From Luidia sarsii (taxonomy: Eukaryota; Echinodermata; Asteroidea; Paxillosida; Luidiidae), in assembly GCA_949987565.1 (NCBI GenBank), contig OX465109.1:12640400-12704399 (forward strand): a stretch of DNA of 64,000 bases, in the 5' to 3' direction. A program made the translations under genes and the position numbers. The notes beneath the pieces were generated by a model. It ran no database searches. It saw nothing but the letters and a program-made list of their open reading frames with translations, and was not told where the DNA came from. How positions within the stretch are numbered: position 1 is the first letter of the stretch; the number at the start of each line of letters is the position of its first letter. Shown here in pieces: positions 11,501 through 26,500 of this stretch.

Positions 11501-14500
11501 GTGGTAGCCCAGACCACGGCACAGCTTCTTAGGGTTGGTCTTCAGGTACTGCAGGACCACTTTCACTCCCTTCTCTCCAAACAGCTCCTGTGGAGAGAAC
11601 CGTGGTGATGATGTCTGTATTGGAAAGCAGTGGTCTTAGAAACCTAGAAACTCATGGAGACAGGACCTAGAGGCAGACATAAAGTGGATGGCCTACCCCC
11701 GGTATACATGGAGGGAAGTACAGAGAAAGATACAGGCCCGGAATGGTTGAGGAAAACTTGTTGGCAGCCTATGTCCCAGAAGGGACGATAGAAATGGGTG
11801 GAGCTTGAAAGGGTGTGGTTATGGAAGGTTGGGTAGAAGGGGTGAAGCTTAAAAGGGTGTGGTTATGGAAGGTTGGGTAGAAGGGGTGAAGCTTTAAAGG
11901 GTGTGGTTATGGAAGGTTGGGTAGAAGGGGTGAAGCTTAAAAGGGTGTGGTTATGGAAGGTTGGGTAGAAGGGGTGGAGCTTGAAAGGGTGTGGTTATGG
12001 AAGGTTGGGTAGAAGGGGTGGAGATTAAAAGGGTGTGGTTAGGGAAGGTTCGGCTATAAAGGGGCTGGGCCTGAAAGTGTGTGGTTAGGAAAGGTTTGAC
12101 AAAAAATGGACGGGGCCACAAGGGGTAAGGGAATGTTGGGCTAGAAAGGGGCAAAACCTCAAAAGGAAAGTTGGGGAAGGTTGGCTAGATAGGTGTAGTT
12201 TAGAGAAGGCTGGGTGAATTACCTTCTTATGCATATCACCCTCACAGAGTACAGACAGGATAGATAGCATGTCTGACTGCATCTCTACATCGACAACGTC
12301 ATCTTCACTCTCTGAGTGGCTGGCGCTCAGTAGAATATCTACAGGGAAACAAAGAAACCACGCATTAGAAACCATACAGGCTGGACCTTACCACCCTAGA
12401 TATTCATGGGGTTTTTCACTGTCTTTTACACTACCTTAACATGTCCTCAACAGGTCACATGTAGTGAATTCTTCAGGGTGAATGAGTATAAGGGTCCAAA
12501 ATGCAGTGTTGTTGACTTGAGTCGCTGACTCGGACTCGAGTCGGACTCGAGTCGCTATTTTTCAGACTTGAGACTTGACTTGACTTGAAAGAAAAAGACT
12601 CGAGACTTGACTTGACTTGAAAGGAAAATGACTTGAGACTTGACTTGACTTGAAAGGAAAATGACTTGAGACTTGACTTGACTTGAAAAAAAAGACTAGT
12701 TGTATGAAATCATTTCTTAAAAAATATGCTCGAAAAAATCTCGATTCTCTGGGATCCCGGATCTGTGCGGTTTTCGTTCGTATTCTTCAGGCGTGTATCG
12801 TTACTACGTGCGTTCGTGCGTGCATGCAATGTGCATGTATGCTACATGCATGCTGTACACCGAGCCGAGTTGTCTGGTGCACTGAACACATAATTATGTA
12901 GTCTGATGTTCTATTCGTTATGAGAGCGATCCTTTCATAGAGCCCACAGGCTACCTACAGGTACCACTGTAGCAGGCTGCGGGCAAACTCAAACCACGCT
13001 AAATTCAACATCCAGGAATAGAACGACTGGAATTACAACTACAGTACATGTGCTACCGAAAATCCCTCATTAGCAAAAAGGAATTCAACATTGCATCAAG
13101 CAAAATGCTCTGTCAGTTGCCGTTAGGACAATCGCCTTGAGGAAAAAGTTCAACATATTTGGTTAAAATGTATTTTCTTTAATATTTAATTGTCAAACAA
13201 GTTTTCAACAAAAAATAATCCGCGTGTCATTTTAAAAAGGATGAAATTCACTATTAAATTCTCCTTACGTCGCTTTCAACTTCTTGCCCCGGCGGCGCGA
13301 ATACCTGCTACGGCATTGGTTCCCGTACGATCGCAGCTGTGTACATGTACATGGATACATACAACTTACAAGTACATGTACATGTGTACCAGCTCTGTCG
13401 GTCTGCCCTAACATTAACACGAAGCCGCTAGCGCTGACCAACATTGACTCGAGCAGCATGTCCACGCCGAAAGTGGTAATTTTTGGTTTCAAAAATTTTG
13501 AAACGTCAACAAAGAAACGAAGTGCTGAGTGCAAAACATGCGGCATAGACCTTTTACTTATTTTCATTTTACAAGCCACTTTGGCAGTTACACAATGTAC
13601 ATGTTTTTGAATCTGATCAATTTCAAACTTGTCATAGTCATTAAGCATTCTCTGAAGATGTGTGTGCCGAAACATTCTTTATTTTTTTACTTTTAGGGTA
13701 TAGTGTGACATGGCATAGGCAAGCCAATATTAAATACATGCACATGTAACAAAATAAAGAAATTATAGCAATGTGTGTCACTTTCCTTTTGATGTACATT
13801 ACAGTATTTTCAAAATGTGACTTGAGACTTGACTTGACTTGGAAAAAAATTGACTCGAGACTTGACTTGACTTGGAAAAAAATTGACTCGAGACTTGACT
13901 TGACTTGGAAAAAAATGACTCGAGACTTGACTTGACTTGTTAAATTTTGACTTGAGACTTGACTTGACTTGGAAAAAAAAGACTTGGTTACAACACTGCC
14001 AAAATGGCATATTCACCCCATGTTCATGGTTCAGATTTTCATAGTGTGGGAGGGGGGTTGGTGCTCTGTGATATTGGCACTGGTCTCTATCAATCTCTGG
14101 GACTGACCTAGCATTTGGTTAATGGCTCCTTGGTCCACAAAGTCCTGGTTGACCGAGCCCTCTCCGATGCTGACAATGCTACGCATCAGGTGCAGACAGA
14201 ACCGCATCTGGGCACGCTTGTTGCCACGGCCACCGTAACCGTGAAAAGCGTTGCCGTGGCCGGCAAAATCCTCTGCAGGGAAACCAAAATGCATAGAGAT
14301 GATGTAGGTAGGATTAATGGCGGTGAAGGAACGGAGGTGAAGTGTTGTGTGCAAACATACATGTACCACTAAGACCTTCATTTGTACACAATCCTATGGG
14401 CTCAACGTTTGTGCACAAAAACATTGGCTGATCTTCTGTACACAAAGCTATCAGCTAATATTTTGTAGACAAATCTACTGTTCAATCTTTTGTACACAAA

Positions 14501-17500
14501 CCTATTGGCCAATCTTTTGTACACAAAGCGATTGGCCAAACTTGTTTTACACCATCCTATCAGCCTATTGGCAAATCTTTTGTGCAAAACCCATAGACTT
14601 TCATTGCTATCCTCTCCAATATGTCTTCATAAGAAAGGAAAACAAAATTTAGGGGCCTTTCAAACAATGTGAGAATAGCGAGGAAATTTGTATGGAATTG
14701 AGCCTGAGACCTGTTTTAATGTACCAGTGCTGGTATACATGAGGCCAGTGGTCTCAGATTCAATTCCCGGTCAAGTGAAAATTTTGTTGGTATTTTCACA
14801 ATTTTCCCAACTTTTCAAGTATTATGCTTAGATACAATATGATTTTTGCATTGGTGAGAATGTAATTCAATGAGGGGTTTGCCCTACTTGACGTGTAATT
14901 AGTAATGAAAGGTCAGTGCTTTGACCGATTGCCTGCTTGAAAAAAACCAAACCCAGGCATCTCAGGTGGGATTCCAACCCGCAACTTCTGCTTTCTAATG
15001 CCGGCATCTTTACCACCGAGCTGGTCGAGGTCAGGCAATGGACAATACATCGAGTAGGGCAAGCCTTGATAGAATGCACCCGAGTGTACCTTTGCCGACA
15101 CACCACTCCAGCAGCAGCAGTAACCTAGTGTTGCCCTGGCACGTCATGTAGTCCTGCACGCAGAGCGGCGCTATGGTGCACAGCGCCCCCATGGCGTGCA
15201 GCTGGATCTCCTCAAACTGGGCGGGGCTCCAGTCCTGGGGCTGGGCGTTGGCCTCGTTGCCACGCACGTAGGAGAAGAGAGCCAGGAGGATGTGACCCTC
15301 CTCCAACAGCTGAGAGGCGTAAAGACAGCCGTGTTAGTCAAGCTGCCGTGTAACAACAACTTACGGAAAGCACTAAGCCCAGTTGAAGAGAGTTCATAAC
15401 ATGCGGCAGCAATCACTTCATCAAATGCAATGACTGCATCTAACAACACTATGAACATCTAAACCGTGAATACGGGGTGAAAATGTCATAAAGCCGTGAA
15501 AAGAGAATTCACAGTGTTTTCACCCCTATTTCATGGCGCACAGTTGGTTAATGGCTTTCAGGGCACGTTCATGGCATTATCAGGTCAGAGATGTTATTTT
15601 TTTTACCGGGGAATTCACTGTAATGTAAAATGCACCGGTGAAATCACAGTGATATTTTAGTTTCACGGCGAAAAGACATTTTCACTGTTTAGATGTTCAT
15701 AGTGCACATTATTAGTGAAGTAAGACACCAGATCGGGATCGTCAAGTTCAGTGAGTGGACAGGGTGGACCTGTCACATTACAGTCATTGATGACATGACC
15801 ATGAGTCTGGATTTCACCACAGGGACCATGCCGTTTGAAGCTCGCTGCCAATGGACCAGCACCAGACTGTACCAATGGCTTTCTGGGAAGGTATCCCGGG
15901 GGTTTGGATGAACAGTACCTTCCATATACGGTTTAACCACTTCACACTTGACCACTATTTAGTGCCCATGACTGCCGCACAGTTTTTTTTAATAAAGTGC
16001 CATTTTCAAAACTCGCTGAACAACAACAGTACACTATGTGTACAAGCCAGTCAAGCCTAGCACAATCGGACGTCTGTGTGGCTTTTGTCATGCTACATAT
16101 TTTGTGGTAGGCTGAATTAAGTCTCAATAAGGTTTAATTATGTGTACAAGCAAGTCAAACCTGGCACAAGCGGATATTTGTGTGGCTTTTGTTATGCTAT
16201 ATATTATCCGAATTCAGAGGTCCCGGTGCAAAGTAGTTGAAGACTTAAAAAGTTGGGAGGAGTGCATGGGGTTTTGTTGCAACAACTACTTCATCAGATT
16301 ACGTATTACTCAAGAATAAGATATCATTATCAAACAGTTGTGATATAAAAAAATGAGCAGCTCAACTGATATGAAATTGTGGCAAACTGCTTTCTAACTA
16401 CATTGACCCAAATGCAATTCTAAAAAACAGAAAAGATTCGGGCATTTCAATCTTAACAGGACCTTTTTCAATGGCAGAATATCAGGAACTCAAATTGTTT
16501 TTTACTTTTTCTAGGAGCTCAAACTCCTGATGTTTTACTCCCTTTTCTGGTAGACCAGTCTTTCAGGGTGGACGTCCAGCTCAACCTTCTCTTTCCTGTA
16601 CTCCCTTTTCCCCTAGATTTTCCCTGTCAAAGCCAGGTTTTCCCGAACCATGATTTCTATGGATGTGACCGAGGAACTTTAATTGTTGGTTTCTCATTTC
16701 ACTGCTCAGCTTTCTGTTCACTTGTTCTCTGCTAAGCGCATCCTCAGTACATACTTGACTCATACTTTAAAGATTTGAGGCAGCAAATAAATTTCTCCTC
16801 TCCTTGTCCAAATATAAGTTTGGGTTTCAAATCGAGACTTTGATATACACGTAGTCAGTGGCAAAGGAAAGAGGTAAAATACTCAGTACTTACAGGGACC
16901 ATTGAGACATCCTTGGACAGCACAACAATGATGTTAATGAGGAGTTTCTTCAGCTCAAAATCTTCGATGCTCTGGAAGAGAAGAAGCGATTCAAATCAAA
17001 TTGAGGGCAGATTTGTCTCAAATAACAGAAAAACTCAGACTGGCTGTCCCATATTTAGCAGTAGCAAAAACAATCTTTCAGAAAACAAAGGAAAAGAAAA
17101 CTTACACATTTTTTTAATTTCTATTTTTAAATGAAAAGGGAAGAGAACATTTGACTAGACAGGGACTTGATCCTGAGACCACTGGTTTAACGTACCAGTG
17201 CTCTTACCACCTAAGCTTTCCAGCTCTTAGAGTGACTTTCTAAAATCAACAATAGCAATGGAAATTTGACTGGACCAGGACTTGAGCCCTAGGCCTCTTG
17301 GTTAACGTTCCAGCACTCTGGCTGTAAAACATCTATCAAAGCACCAGTCTGGTGCCCTAAACGAGCCCACTGATTCACTCACCGTGCCCAGTTTGAGATG
17401 CCTGACCAGCACATTGTGGCTTCGAACCTCTTGGAAGGTGGCAAAGAGAATCAGCTGCTTTGCAAAGCCAGTTTCCTAGGAAGTAATCATGGGAGAATAC

Positions 17501-20500
17501 ATCATCGGTTAGTACTGGAATTAAAATAACAAAACTAATAAACTCAAAAATAATATCAATGATTAGAGAACAACTGAAGGAACCTTTGATATTTTTTCAA
17601 AATGAAGCCAGACAAAAAAAATGACTAATCAGGTGCAAGAATGCCATTGTGACATCAAGAAGACCAAGAGCATATAAAATCTTTTTTAAAAAGAAAGAAA
17701 TCACGCACTTTAGCCTGCTACAGTTTTAATACAATAATAGATAGCCATAGGTCTAGCAGCATAAATTGTTAATACAACTGGCACAATTATTATTGGACTA
17801 CACTACAACTTACAATGAAAGGAGCCTGTGGACACACTGTAGCTATAAGAGTAGTAATCACTAGCAGGTCATTCCTGCAGGGAAACAAAAAAGAAATTCC
17901 AATCTTGAATTCTGACTGGCGCCTCCACCCCAGCAAAGATTAGTTGACTTTAGGGAAGGCCGCCAACTACTAAACAAAACCAGAGGTCTTGGGTTCAAGT
18001 CCTGATCCAGTCACATCCAGTTTTCTTTGATTTTTTTTAAAGAATAATAAATAAACATATTTTTCCTGAATAGAAACAAAAATGAATGAAAGATTCTCCA
18101 AGTTCTCACTGAACACAAAAGAATGATAGAGAAAAGTGATTGAAGTTTCAGTTAACTACAAGATGATACAAAATTGTGGCATATTCATTCCCATCAAACA
18201 AACATATATAATTTTATCGATCAGAAATGGAGAATTCAATGGGAAATTCATGGGAGAGTAGAAATGTGGAGATGCCAAGGGTGGATTTCAGAAGCTTTCA
18301 GATGAATTGTTAGTTGATGGGTCATCCATCGTAAGTTGTAATAGACCGGATATGGTTGCTGTACTTGGGTCATCATCTTGCGATTAGTTGTAAGTTACCA
18401 TAATCTTTATTGAAATCGACCACAGGACACTAATACAAGGAGCTGATGGACATACCTCAACTGCCTGTCGTAGTGGCTGAAGCCAGATGTCATCTGCTGT
18501 GAGAAGGCTTCTTGCAGGGCCCTGAAATGAAGCAAACCATTCCAACTGCCTTTAAGAAAGGTTCTGCTAGGATCACACCATCAAGCCTTCTTACGTTTTG
18601 AGAAGATAACAGTAAACATATGTTGCTTACTGACTTAAATGACTAAAATGCAAATCTACAAAATGTAGAGGGTTTGAAATCAGAGTGTATGAAATGAATA
18701 AACAAAAGAGATTCTTAAAGATCGACTATAACTCTACCTTTGAGAAAGGTCAATCATGCCCTTTTGGAGGTTTGAGAAGATATTCAAACACAAATTTAAA
18801 GCCTTTGAGAAAGGTTCTGCCTTTTAGAATGGTCCTGCAAGGATCAAAACGTCAGGCCCACTAAATTTTGAGATTTGCATTTTGGTAATTTTAAGCAGTT
18901 TGCAACATTTTTGTATACGGTATCACTATAAATTTAAAGTGATAGAAAATGCTGTAAACTGTAGTTCTGACAATGATCAAAAATGGAAATCTCAAGGAAT
19001 TTCAGGGCTACCATTTTGTATCCTGGCAGGACATTACCAATTACTGAAATGTAGAATTTTACCCTTAAAAGAATAGTCGACTAGAACAAACAATGATAAC
19101 TCCATGCATGAGAACATAGTTCTCAATTTTGCATAGCACAAGAACTACATATATAAGCGTTTGTCAAAATATCAACAATATAAAAATACAAATCAACAAA
19201 AATCAAGGTCAAATCAAAGTTAAAGCTCAATTGGCAGTTCGCTGAGCCCATATCTTGTTAGGGGACAAGAAATCAGCGTCCACGTCGCGTCCCCTGGTAA
19301 CTGTAATAGCAGGCTAATGATTTCCCCAGTCAAACAACAACAATTTAACAGCACAAGTACAGAAAGAAAACAAAACATGGCCTTAGTGATTTCTGCATAG
19401 GCCATGACGGCTTACTTGATGCAGGCGAATGAGCTCAGTTGCTGGGCAACCTCGTCACGGTTACCATGCTCCAGTAGGTTCCACAGGATCTCGATGGAAC
19501 GGAAAATCAACCTGTGGCAATAGGTCAAGCCAGAATACAGTTTAGCCTCAATAAACCAATCAGGATCATGCCTCATTCAAGTTCAGTTAAAGAGATTCTG
19601 CATATCATTCCAGGGATTTGATGTGGAAAGAGTTACGGCTGCCGGTGTGGCTGGCTCTCTTACAATTTCACACCAGCGAGAAAAAAGCTTTAAGATTCGA
19701 GCTACTTTTTTCAGCGAGCTGCGAAGTTAAGAAAGTCTGTGTCATAGCAACCACCTTTCTGTCAGTCTGTCTGTCCATCCATCCATCAACCATCTATCCA
19801 TCTGTCTGTTTATCTATCTGGCACTCCGCATGAAACGTTCAACTAAAATAATTCATAGGACCCCATACGACACACATTCTAGTCTTATTCTCAAATGAGA
19901 TTTCAAGTTTTGCATGGTGGATGATGAGACTAGTACTAAGGCTTGCAGAGACACTGTATAATACTGTATTTGGAACATGTGTGGTTCTGAGAAGAACTGG
20001 TGAATATAAATTTGACACATACACATATATGCTCTACACATATTCACCGATGTCATGCATATTTATCGATGCCTTGCATATTAATTGATTTCATGCATAT
20101 TCATTGATGGCTACTGCTCACCTGCCACTTGGCTCTGGGTCGTTCATGCGACTGCAGATGCGACTGGCAGCATCGGCTGCCAGCATCTTGTCACAGTTGG
20201 GTCTGGAGAAGGCCGAGAGGTTCTGCAGAAGGTCTAAGATGTGCAGCTTGACATCGATGTCTTGCTCCAGGAGGGCCAGGGACTGTATGGAATTGAAACC
20301 AAATCTTTTAGTCACTGCTTGATACTCAATTAAATTCACCTAAGCAGCAAATCTCAAAAACAAATTGGGACTGATGTTTCCGCCATGCTGAGATCAAAAT
20401 GCAAGGCCCTCTCGAATTTTGAGATTAAAATATTACTACTGCTCAACATATATTTCCATGTAGTCAGGCATTAGACTATAATCAGAATTGGACTGCAGAA

Positions 20501-23500
20501 CTGCTTGTACCTACCAGTACTCTTACCATCTGAGTTATCCATCCCCTAAGGTAGGGAACCTTCCAAAATAGTCAACTTATCTTTGTGGGGGACGGGGTGC
20601 CAGTCGTAAGCATTTCACCATGGAATGCCTTAAATCTCCAGGGATTACGCCCCATCACCCTTTTTTCATTCAGATGCAAATAACAATGAGTTTTAAACCT
20701 GGCCTCTGCAGTTTTAATCAAATTGTGGCCCCTTCACGATCTGAAGGCTTAGGCTCTGAGCTTGATTTAATTTTTGTCCCCTGTTATGACATCCCAGTCA
20801 TTGAGAAAATTCCTTTTAATTAATTTGTAGGTGACCACTCTGTACTGAGCAGAACAATAAACCTCCAAATTTAGGAGGGCCCGACGTTTCGATCACGGTA
20901 GGACCTTTTTCAAAGGCAGGACAGTGAACAAAAGCAAATGGGAAGCGGAGAGTGATAGAGACACGGATGACAGACAAAGGACAAAGAGGATAGCTGATAG
21001 GGTGGGAGATCCAAGGGAGGGCTTGGTGTTGTGTAGGGATTAGCTACCATAGGGGGAAAGATCAAGGGGAAATAGTCAGAGAGAAGCAACAGACCAAAAC
21101 CTGCATTTTCATGTTTCTTTAGCCTGACTGACAACCATTGTAAGACAAAACTGCCACATTTGATGGCTTCTTTAGTCAGGCGACATGGCGTCAGGTCACG
21201 CACTGAAGGAGGCCGAGGCTACAGGCTACCAGATTCACCTTGACCAGTGTCTCGGCCACGTCGCTGCGCTCCACCATGGCCATGTTGTAGCGCCTGGAGG
21301 CGGCCTGGTGGTCTTGCACCTCCTGGCTGGGCAGCTCATTGCTGAAGATGCTCAGCAGGGTGGAGGCAAGCTGGAGACGTACCTCCTTGCTGGGCACTCG
21401 CATCAGGTAACCTATAACCAGAGAGAAGACGTAGCCTGACATGAGATTCACAGATATCACAGTAGGGTCGTTTCCACTACACCAAATAAACGTGATTATT
21501 TGGATCGCGATTTGAATCATGATTCAAACTCCACTTTTTTTGCGTGTGTGGACAAAATGCAGCTTTCTGATAATCCTTCTTTTGTGTTCACTCCTCCATA
21601 CTTCTCTCTTTGATCTTTCCCCCTCTTCTCACTAATCCCTACCCTACTCCTTGCCCTTCCCTTTGATCTCTCCCTACCAGCTTCACTCTTTGTCCTTTGT
21701 TTCGCATCCGTGTCCTAATCACTCTCTTCCCCCTCCTTCGTGTACATGTACCGGGTACCTGTTTTGTCCTTGTCACTCTGCCTTTGAGAAAGGTCCTGCT
21801 AGGATAGAAACGTCAGGCCCACTAAATTCTAAGATTTTCATTTTGGTAATTTTAGTCAGTAAGCAGTTTGCAACATTTTTGTACATCACTGTGGACAAAA
21901 TAAGCGCGATTATTCGTGGGATTTGAAATGTGATTTGGACTACACTAAGAGTGAGACTTTTTTAAATAATCGTTTATTTGCGATTCGGTATGTGTGGGAA
22001 CACTCCACTGATTTGCACCGTTTTCTTTTCATCCCACAATGCACCGCTCAGACTCTGATCGACAGGAAGTGCCGTGCTTGTCAGTTTATATGGCTCCCTG
22101 AGGCTTGGACCACCCTCCAGGACACACCCACCATTTGATTTGACCACAACTGCTAACCACAAACGGCTTGCGAGTTTTTATGACATGATTTTTTTGCCTG
22201 TGTAAACATAACCCCCCAAGAAATGTTTTTTGAATCGCGATTCAAATTGAGATCATTTTCGTAGTGGGAATGGCCCTAGTTTCTCCTGCATGCAAATCTG
22301 TGAGGAGGCTCAACTCACTGCTTTAATGGGATACTTCAGGTTTTTGTCTCCAAATCTTACCACCACAGACGTCAAAATTAGGCTACTGTATGTAGTTGAA
22401 AAAATTTAGGACAAACTTTGACTCAACCGCAATGTTGACCCGAGACCTCTGGTTTTGTGTACCAGCGCAAGCCTCGCGCTTATTTATTTTTTTTTAACTA
22501 GCCCACCGGGCTAGTTAATTGAGTTTTTTGCTAGCACGCAGCAAGTTTTACTAGCCCTGTATAATTAATATTGAATTTAACACAAGGTTATTAGGTCAAG
22601 TAAAACAAATTTTTAGTTTCTACTTTCTCATCCCCGCCTGCATTGTTTTTTGCCTCCACACCGCTGCCTACTTTTTACTACATGTAGTCCGCCGGGCTAG
22701 CAAAGTGGGTCATTTTACTTGCCTGCAGCTGTTTTTACTAGACAATGACCGTTCAGCTAGTGCTAAGGTCGTCCCCTGCAGCGTTCTTACCATCTGAGGT
22801 ATCCAGCCCTTAGTCTTTGCCAGGGTGGGCGCACCAGTTAGAAGCATTATACCATTATACCAACATACTGCAATTTATCTTCAGGGATCATGCCCCTATT
22901 TTCATTCAGATGCAATCAACCTATTGTTGTAAACCTGGCTACAGCAGTTCAGGGACTACACAAAGTGGATACATGTACAGGTACATGTATTGTTGCTAGT
23001 ACATTGCAACCTTTGAAAGAAGCGCTTTATATACGTATTTATGCATACATGTACATGATGCATGGAGACAAATGAAAGCAAAGGCATTTGCAGTTTGGCA
23101 TGAGCAAAGCTATATGGGTTAAAGATTTCCCCTGATTTCACAGGCACATATTACTTTTGAATCCTTCCCTATCTGTGACCTGTGGAACATCACACTAGCA
23201 TGTCTGCAAAGTGCAAAACTCATTTACAGAGCAAATTATCAACAGCCATCTCAAACTTTCCAAACTCTGAAAGCGACAGTCACCCTGATATAGGCCTATG
23301 TAATATCAGTTTTGCGTGACCAGTGAGATTTGTGAGAATGTAACTTGAAGAGGGTTCAATCTAACTTACCCAACTGTGAAATCGATTCTACAACTATCTG
23401 GGAGTAGGCAGTTCCATCTGATGTCTTCTCCTTTAGAAAGGGCAAGCTGAAAAGAAGAATTATTACAATTATGAAGTCGACAATACAATTTTAAAAAGAT

Positions 23501-26500
23501 GCACAAAGAGTACATGGGAGAGTGTGATACTATGTGTATGAGTGAGTCAAACCTGGCACAATTCAGACATTGGTGTGTTTTTTGTCAAGGGATTATCTGC
23601 CTGAAAAAAGGTCCCATTGCGCTTTGTCAATGGAGTGTATAGCGGGACTGTGTGTACAGTGTATCTGAGTAGCCCCTGTACTGACAGCCATCAACCGCAG
23701 ACTAGCCTCCACTCCAGACGGTAACATTTTTGAGGTGGTCAGCCCAAACCAAGGGTACAGGTTGTAGTGAAAGCAGTGGTTGGAATTCCACTGTCTGTCT
23801 GATGATGAGTCTTGATGACACCGTTGGGCTGTGTGGGTCATGCCAATATGCTGTCTCCCATGGCAGCACGCTATCACTCGATCACCCACAGCAAAAGTCC
23901 AAGCACAAATGTTGCCGCCAATTTGGCAATCCATGTGGCAATTTGCATCATAACAGGTCTTTGCCATTTGTTCTAGGCTGAAAAGAGTTGCTGTTTAAAA
24001 ATTGAACAATAATGGATTTTGGAGGTCATGGCACACATATATAGCAACAGCCGCTCCAAATTGGGAGTACCGGTACAAAGTGGTTAAGGTACTCAGTAAC
24101 AGCAACCTTTGCAGGGTCTCTATCTTGCACTTCTTTGCCAAGTTTTAATGCAGAGGAGACAAACTGAAATACATGTACATGTAGCAATTATGAGATACTC
24201 CAGGCTTGAAAAATAGTACTTTTTTATTTGCTTATCTTTGCTTCCGATTGAGTCTAGTTTGGAAGAAGAAAGGCTAGATTCTCAAAGATTCTCTCAAGTT
24301 TTTAACGGGAGAGAGTGAATTAAAGGCGCAAACCTTGTGATTTTCAGTAATTCCAGCATGGGTTGAATGTAGAGGGAGTGTTCCTGCACTCTGTCTGCAC
24401 AGACATTGAGAATCTTAAACACCTGGACGAGATCCTTCATAAGCTGTTTGAATCATAGTCAAGGAAGTGTTTTGGAAATGGCTTCCTAAATCAATGAGGG
24501 TCTGCCCTTCCCAATGTACAATCAGCACTGTATGCTCGGTGCTTTGCGGTGATGCCTGCTGAAAAAAATACAGGCAGCATGGGTGGGATTGAAACCAATG
24601 ACCTTTTGAATAAGACTTAAGGCTTTGCATGGTGGGTGAAACAATATAGGAGGGTTTGCAGTGACACCATGTATAAGGTCTCTTAAAGAAGAGTTATGGT
24701 TCTGAAAAGAACCTGAGTGATAACTCGACGTTCTGGCAATATACTCTGGCTGAAACGTCGAGTTATCACCCAGGATCTTTTTCAGAACCATACCTCTTCT
24801 TTAAGAGTCCTTATACATGGTGTCACCGCAAACTCTACAATATAAATGACTTTTTCTTTTGAATGAAGACGTCTGGTGGGATTGAAACCAATGACTTTTT
24901 CTTTTGAATGAAGACGTCTAGTGGGATTGGAACCAATGACATTGTCTTTTAAATGGAAATGTCTGGTGGGATTGAAACCAATGACGTTTTCTTTAAAATG
25001 AAAACGTCTGGTGGGATTGAAACCAATGACGTTTTCTTTGAAATGAAAACGTCTGGTGGGATTGAAACCAATGACATTCTCTTTTGAATGAAGACGTCTG
25101 GTGGGATTGAAACCAATGACGTTTTGTTTGAAATGAAAACGTCTGGTGGGATTGAAACCAATGACGTTTTCTTTTGAATGAAGACGTCTGGTGGGATTGA
25201 AACCAATGAAGTTTTCTTTGAAGTGGAAACGTCTGGTGGGATTGAAACCAATGACGTTCTCTTTTGAATGAAAACGTCTGGTGGGATTGAAACCAATGAC
25301 TTTTTCTTTTGAATGAAAACGTCTGGTGGGATTGAAACCAATGACGTTTTCTTTGAAATGAAAACGTCTGGTGGGATTGAAACCAATGACATTCTCTTTT
25401 GAATGAAGACGTCTGGTGGGATTGAAACCAATGACGTTTTGTTTGAAATGGAAACGTCTGGTGGGATTGAAACCAATGACGTTCTCTTTTGAATGAAGAT
25501 GTCTGGTGAGATTGAAACCAATGACGTTTTTTTTTTAATGAAGATGTCTGGTGGGATTGAAACCAATGACTTTTTCTTTTGAATGAAGACGTTTGGTGGA
25601 ATTGAAACCATGAAGTTTTCTTTGAAATGAAAACGTCTGGTGGGATTGAAACCAATGACGTTTTTGTTTTAAATGAAAACGTCTGGTGAGATTGAAACCA
25701 AAACTTTTTCTTTTGAATGAAGATGTCTTAACCACTTGACCACCAAGTTAGTTAAGATCATATGGTGGATTTGAAACTGTATGGCAGCAGATGCCTGATT
25801 GCATCATAACTGTCATCAATCATTGATCATGTCAATGCCTTCATAAAGGACTCAAGCAATCAAAGAGAAAAAATATTCCACAACAATGCATTCATCATTC
25901 TTTTAACATTCAAAGGATACAAATCCTGCATGGTAATGACGAATCAACTTCTCCAGTGAGCTCAGATGTCTTTCGTACAATGATGCCTGCATTCAGAGAA
26001 CAAACAAAAAATGAAAATTCATTTCAGTGACTTGCAAGTAAAGGGGGAACCCGAACAGTCGAACACCAAATAATTGTTACATCAATACAATTCAAAGATG
26101 AACGATCTGACCCTAACATTGCTGAAATCTTAAGAAAACCATGCTTACAGTGTTAATTCAGTCTACTTATTTGGCGGTTGGACCATCATTGGCAAGATCG
26201 GTAAACAATTTAGGCCTTGTTTATGGTCCGGAATTTGGCAAAACAGAATAAATCATGTTAAGGGAAAGAATTCCTTCAGTATTCCACTCCCTTCAGATCT
26301 CTTTGACACATTCATAGAAGATGCTATTGAGTTGTTCAAACCAATAAGAATATTAATTTAAGACATTTAAACTCTCACCCTAACTATAAACACTGACCCT
26401 AATCACAGGAGCCCTTGTAAGTTGTACCCTCGGCTAAGACACAGGTGTATATTTTCTACTATGATATAATACTAATACTTAAATTAGCCTAGGTCATGTA

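Noticed and set aside
13265..13675. Minus-strand frame of 136 codons in the hAT element
   Set aside because: It runs antisense to the BED-like remnant, has no recognisable motif and includes simple GTACATGT repeats.
24949..25735. 220-codon frames with a 15-residue repeat (SLVSIPPDV)
   Set aside because: The 45-bp minisatellite keeps frames open. It lies between CFAP69 exons 3 and 4, with no start context or conserved sequence.
24865..25735. CRISPR-like array
   Set aside because: Units are contiguous 45-mers varying by point changes, without unique spacers, in a eukaryotic intron.
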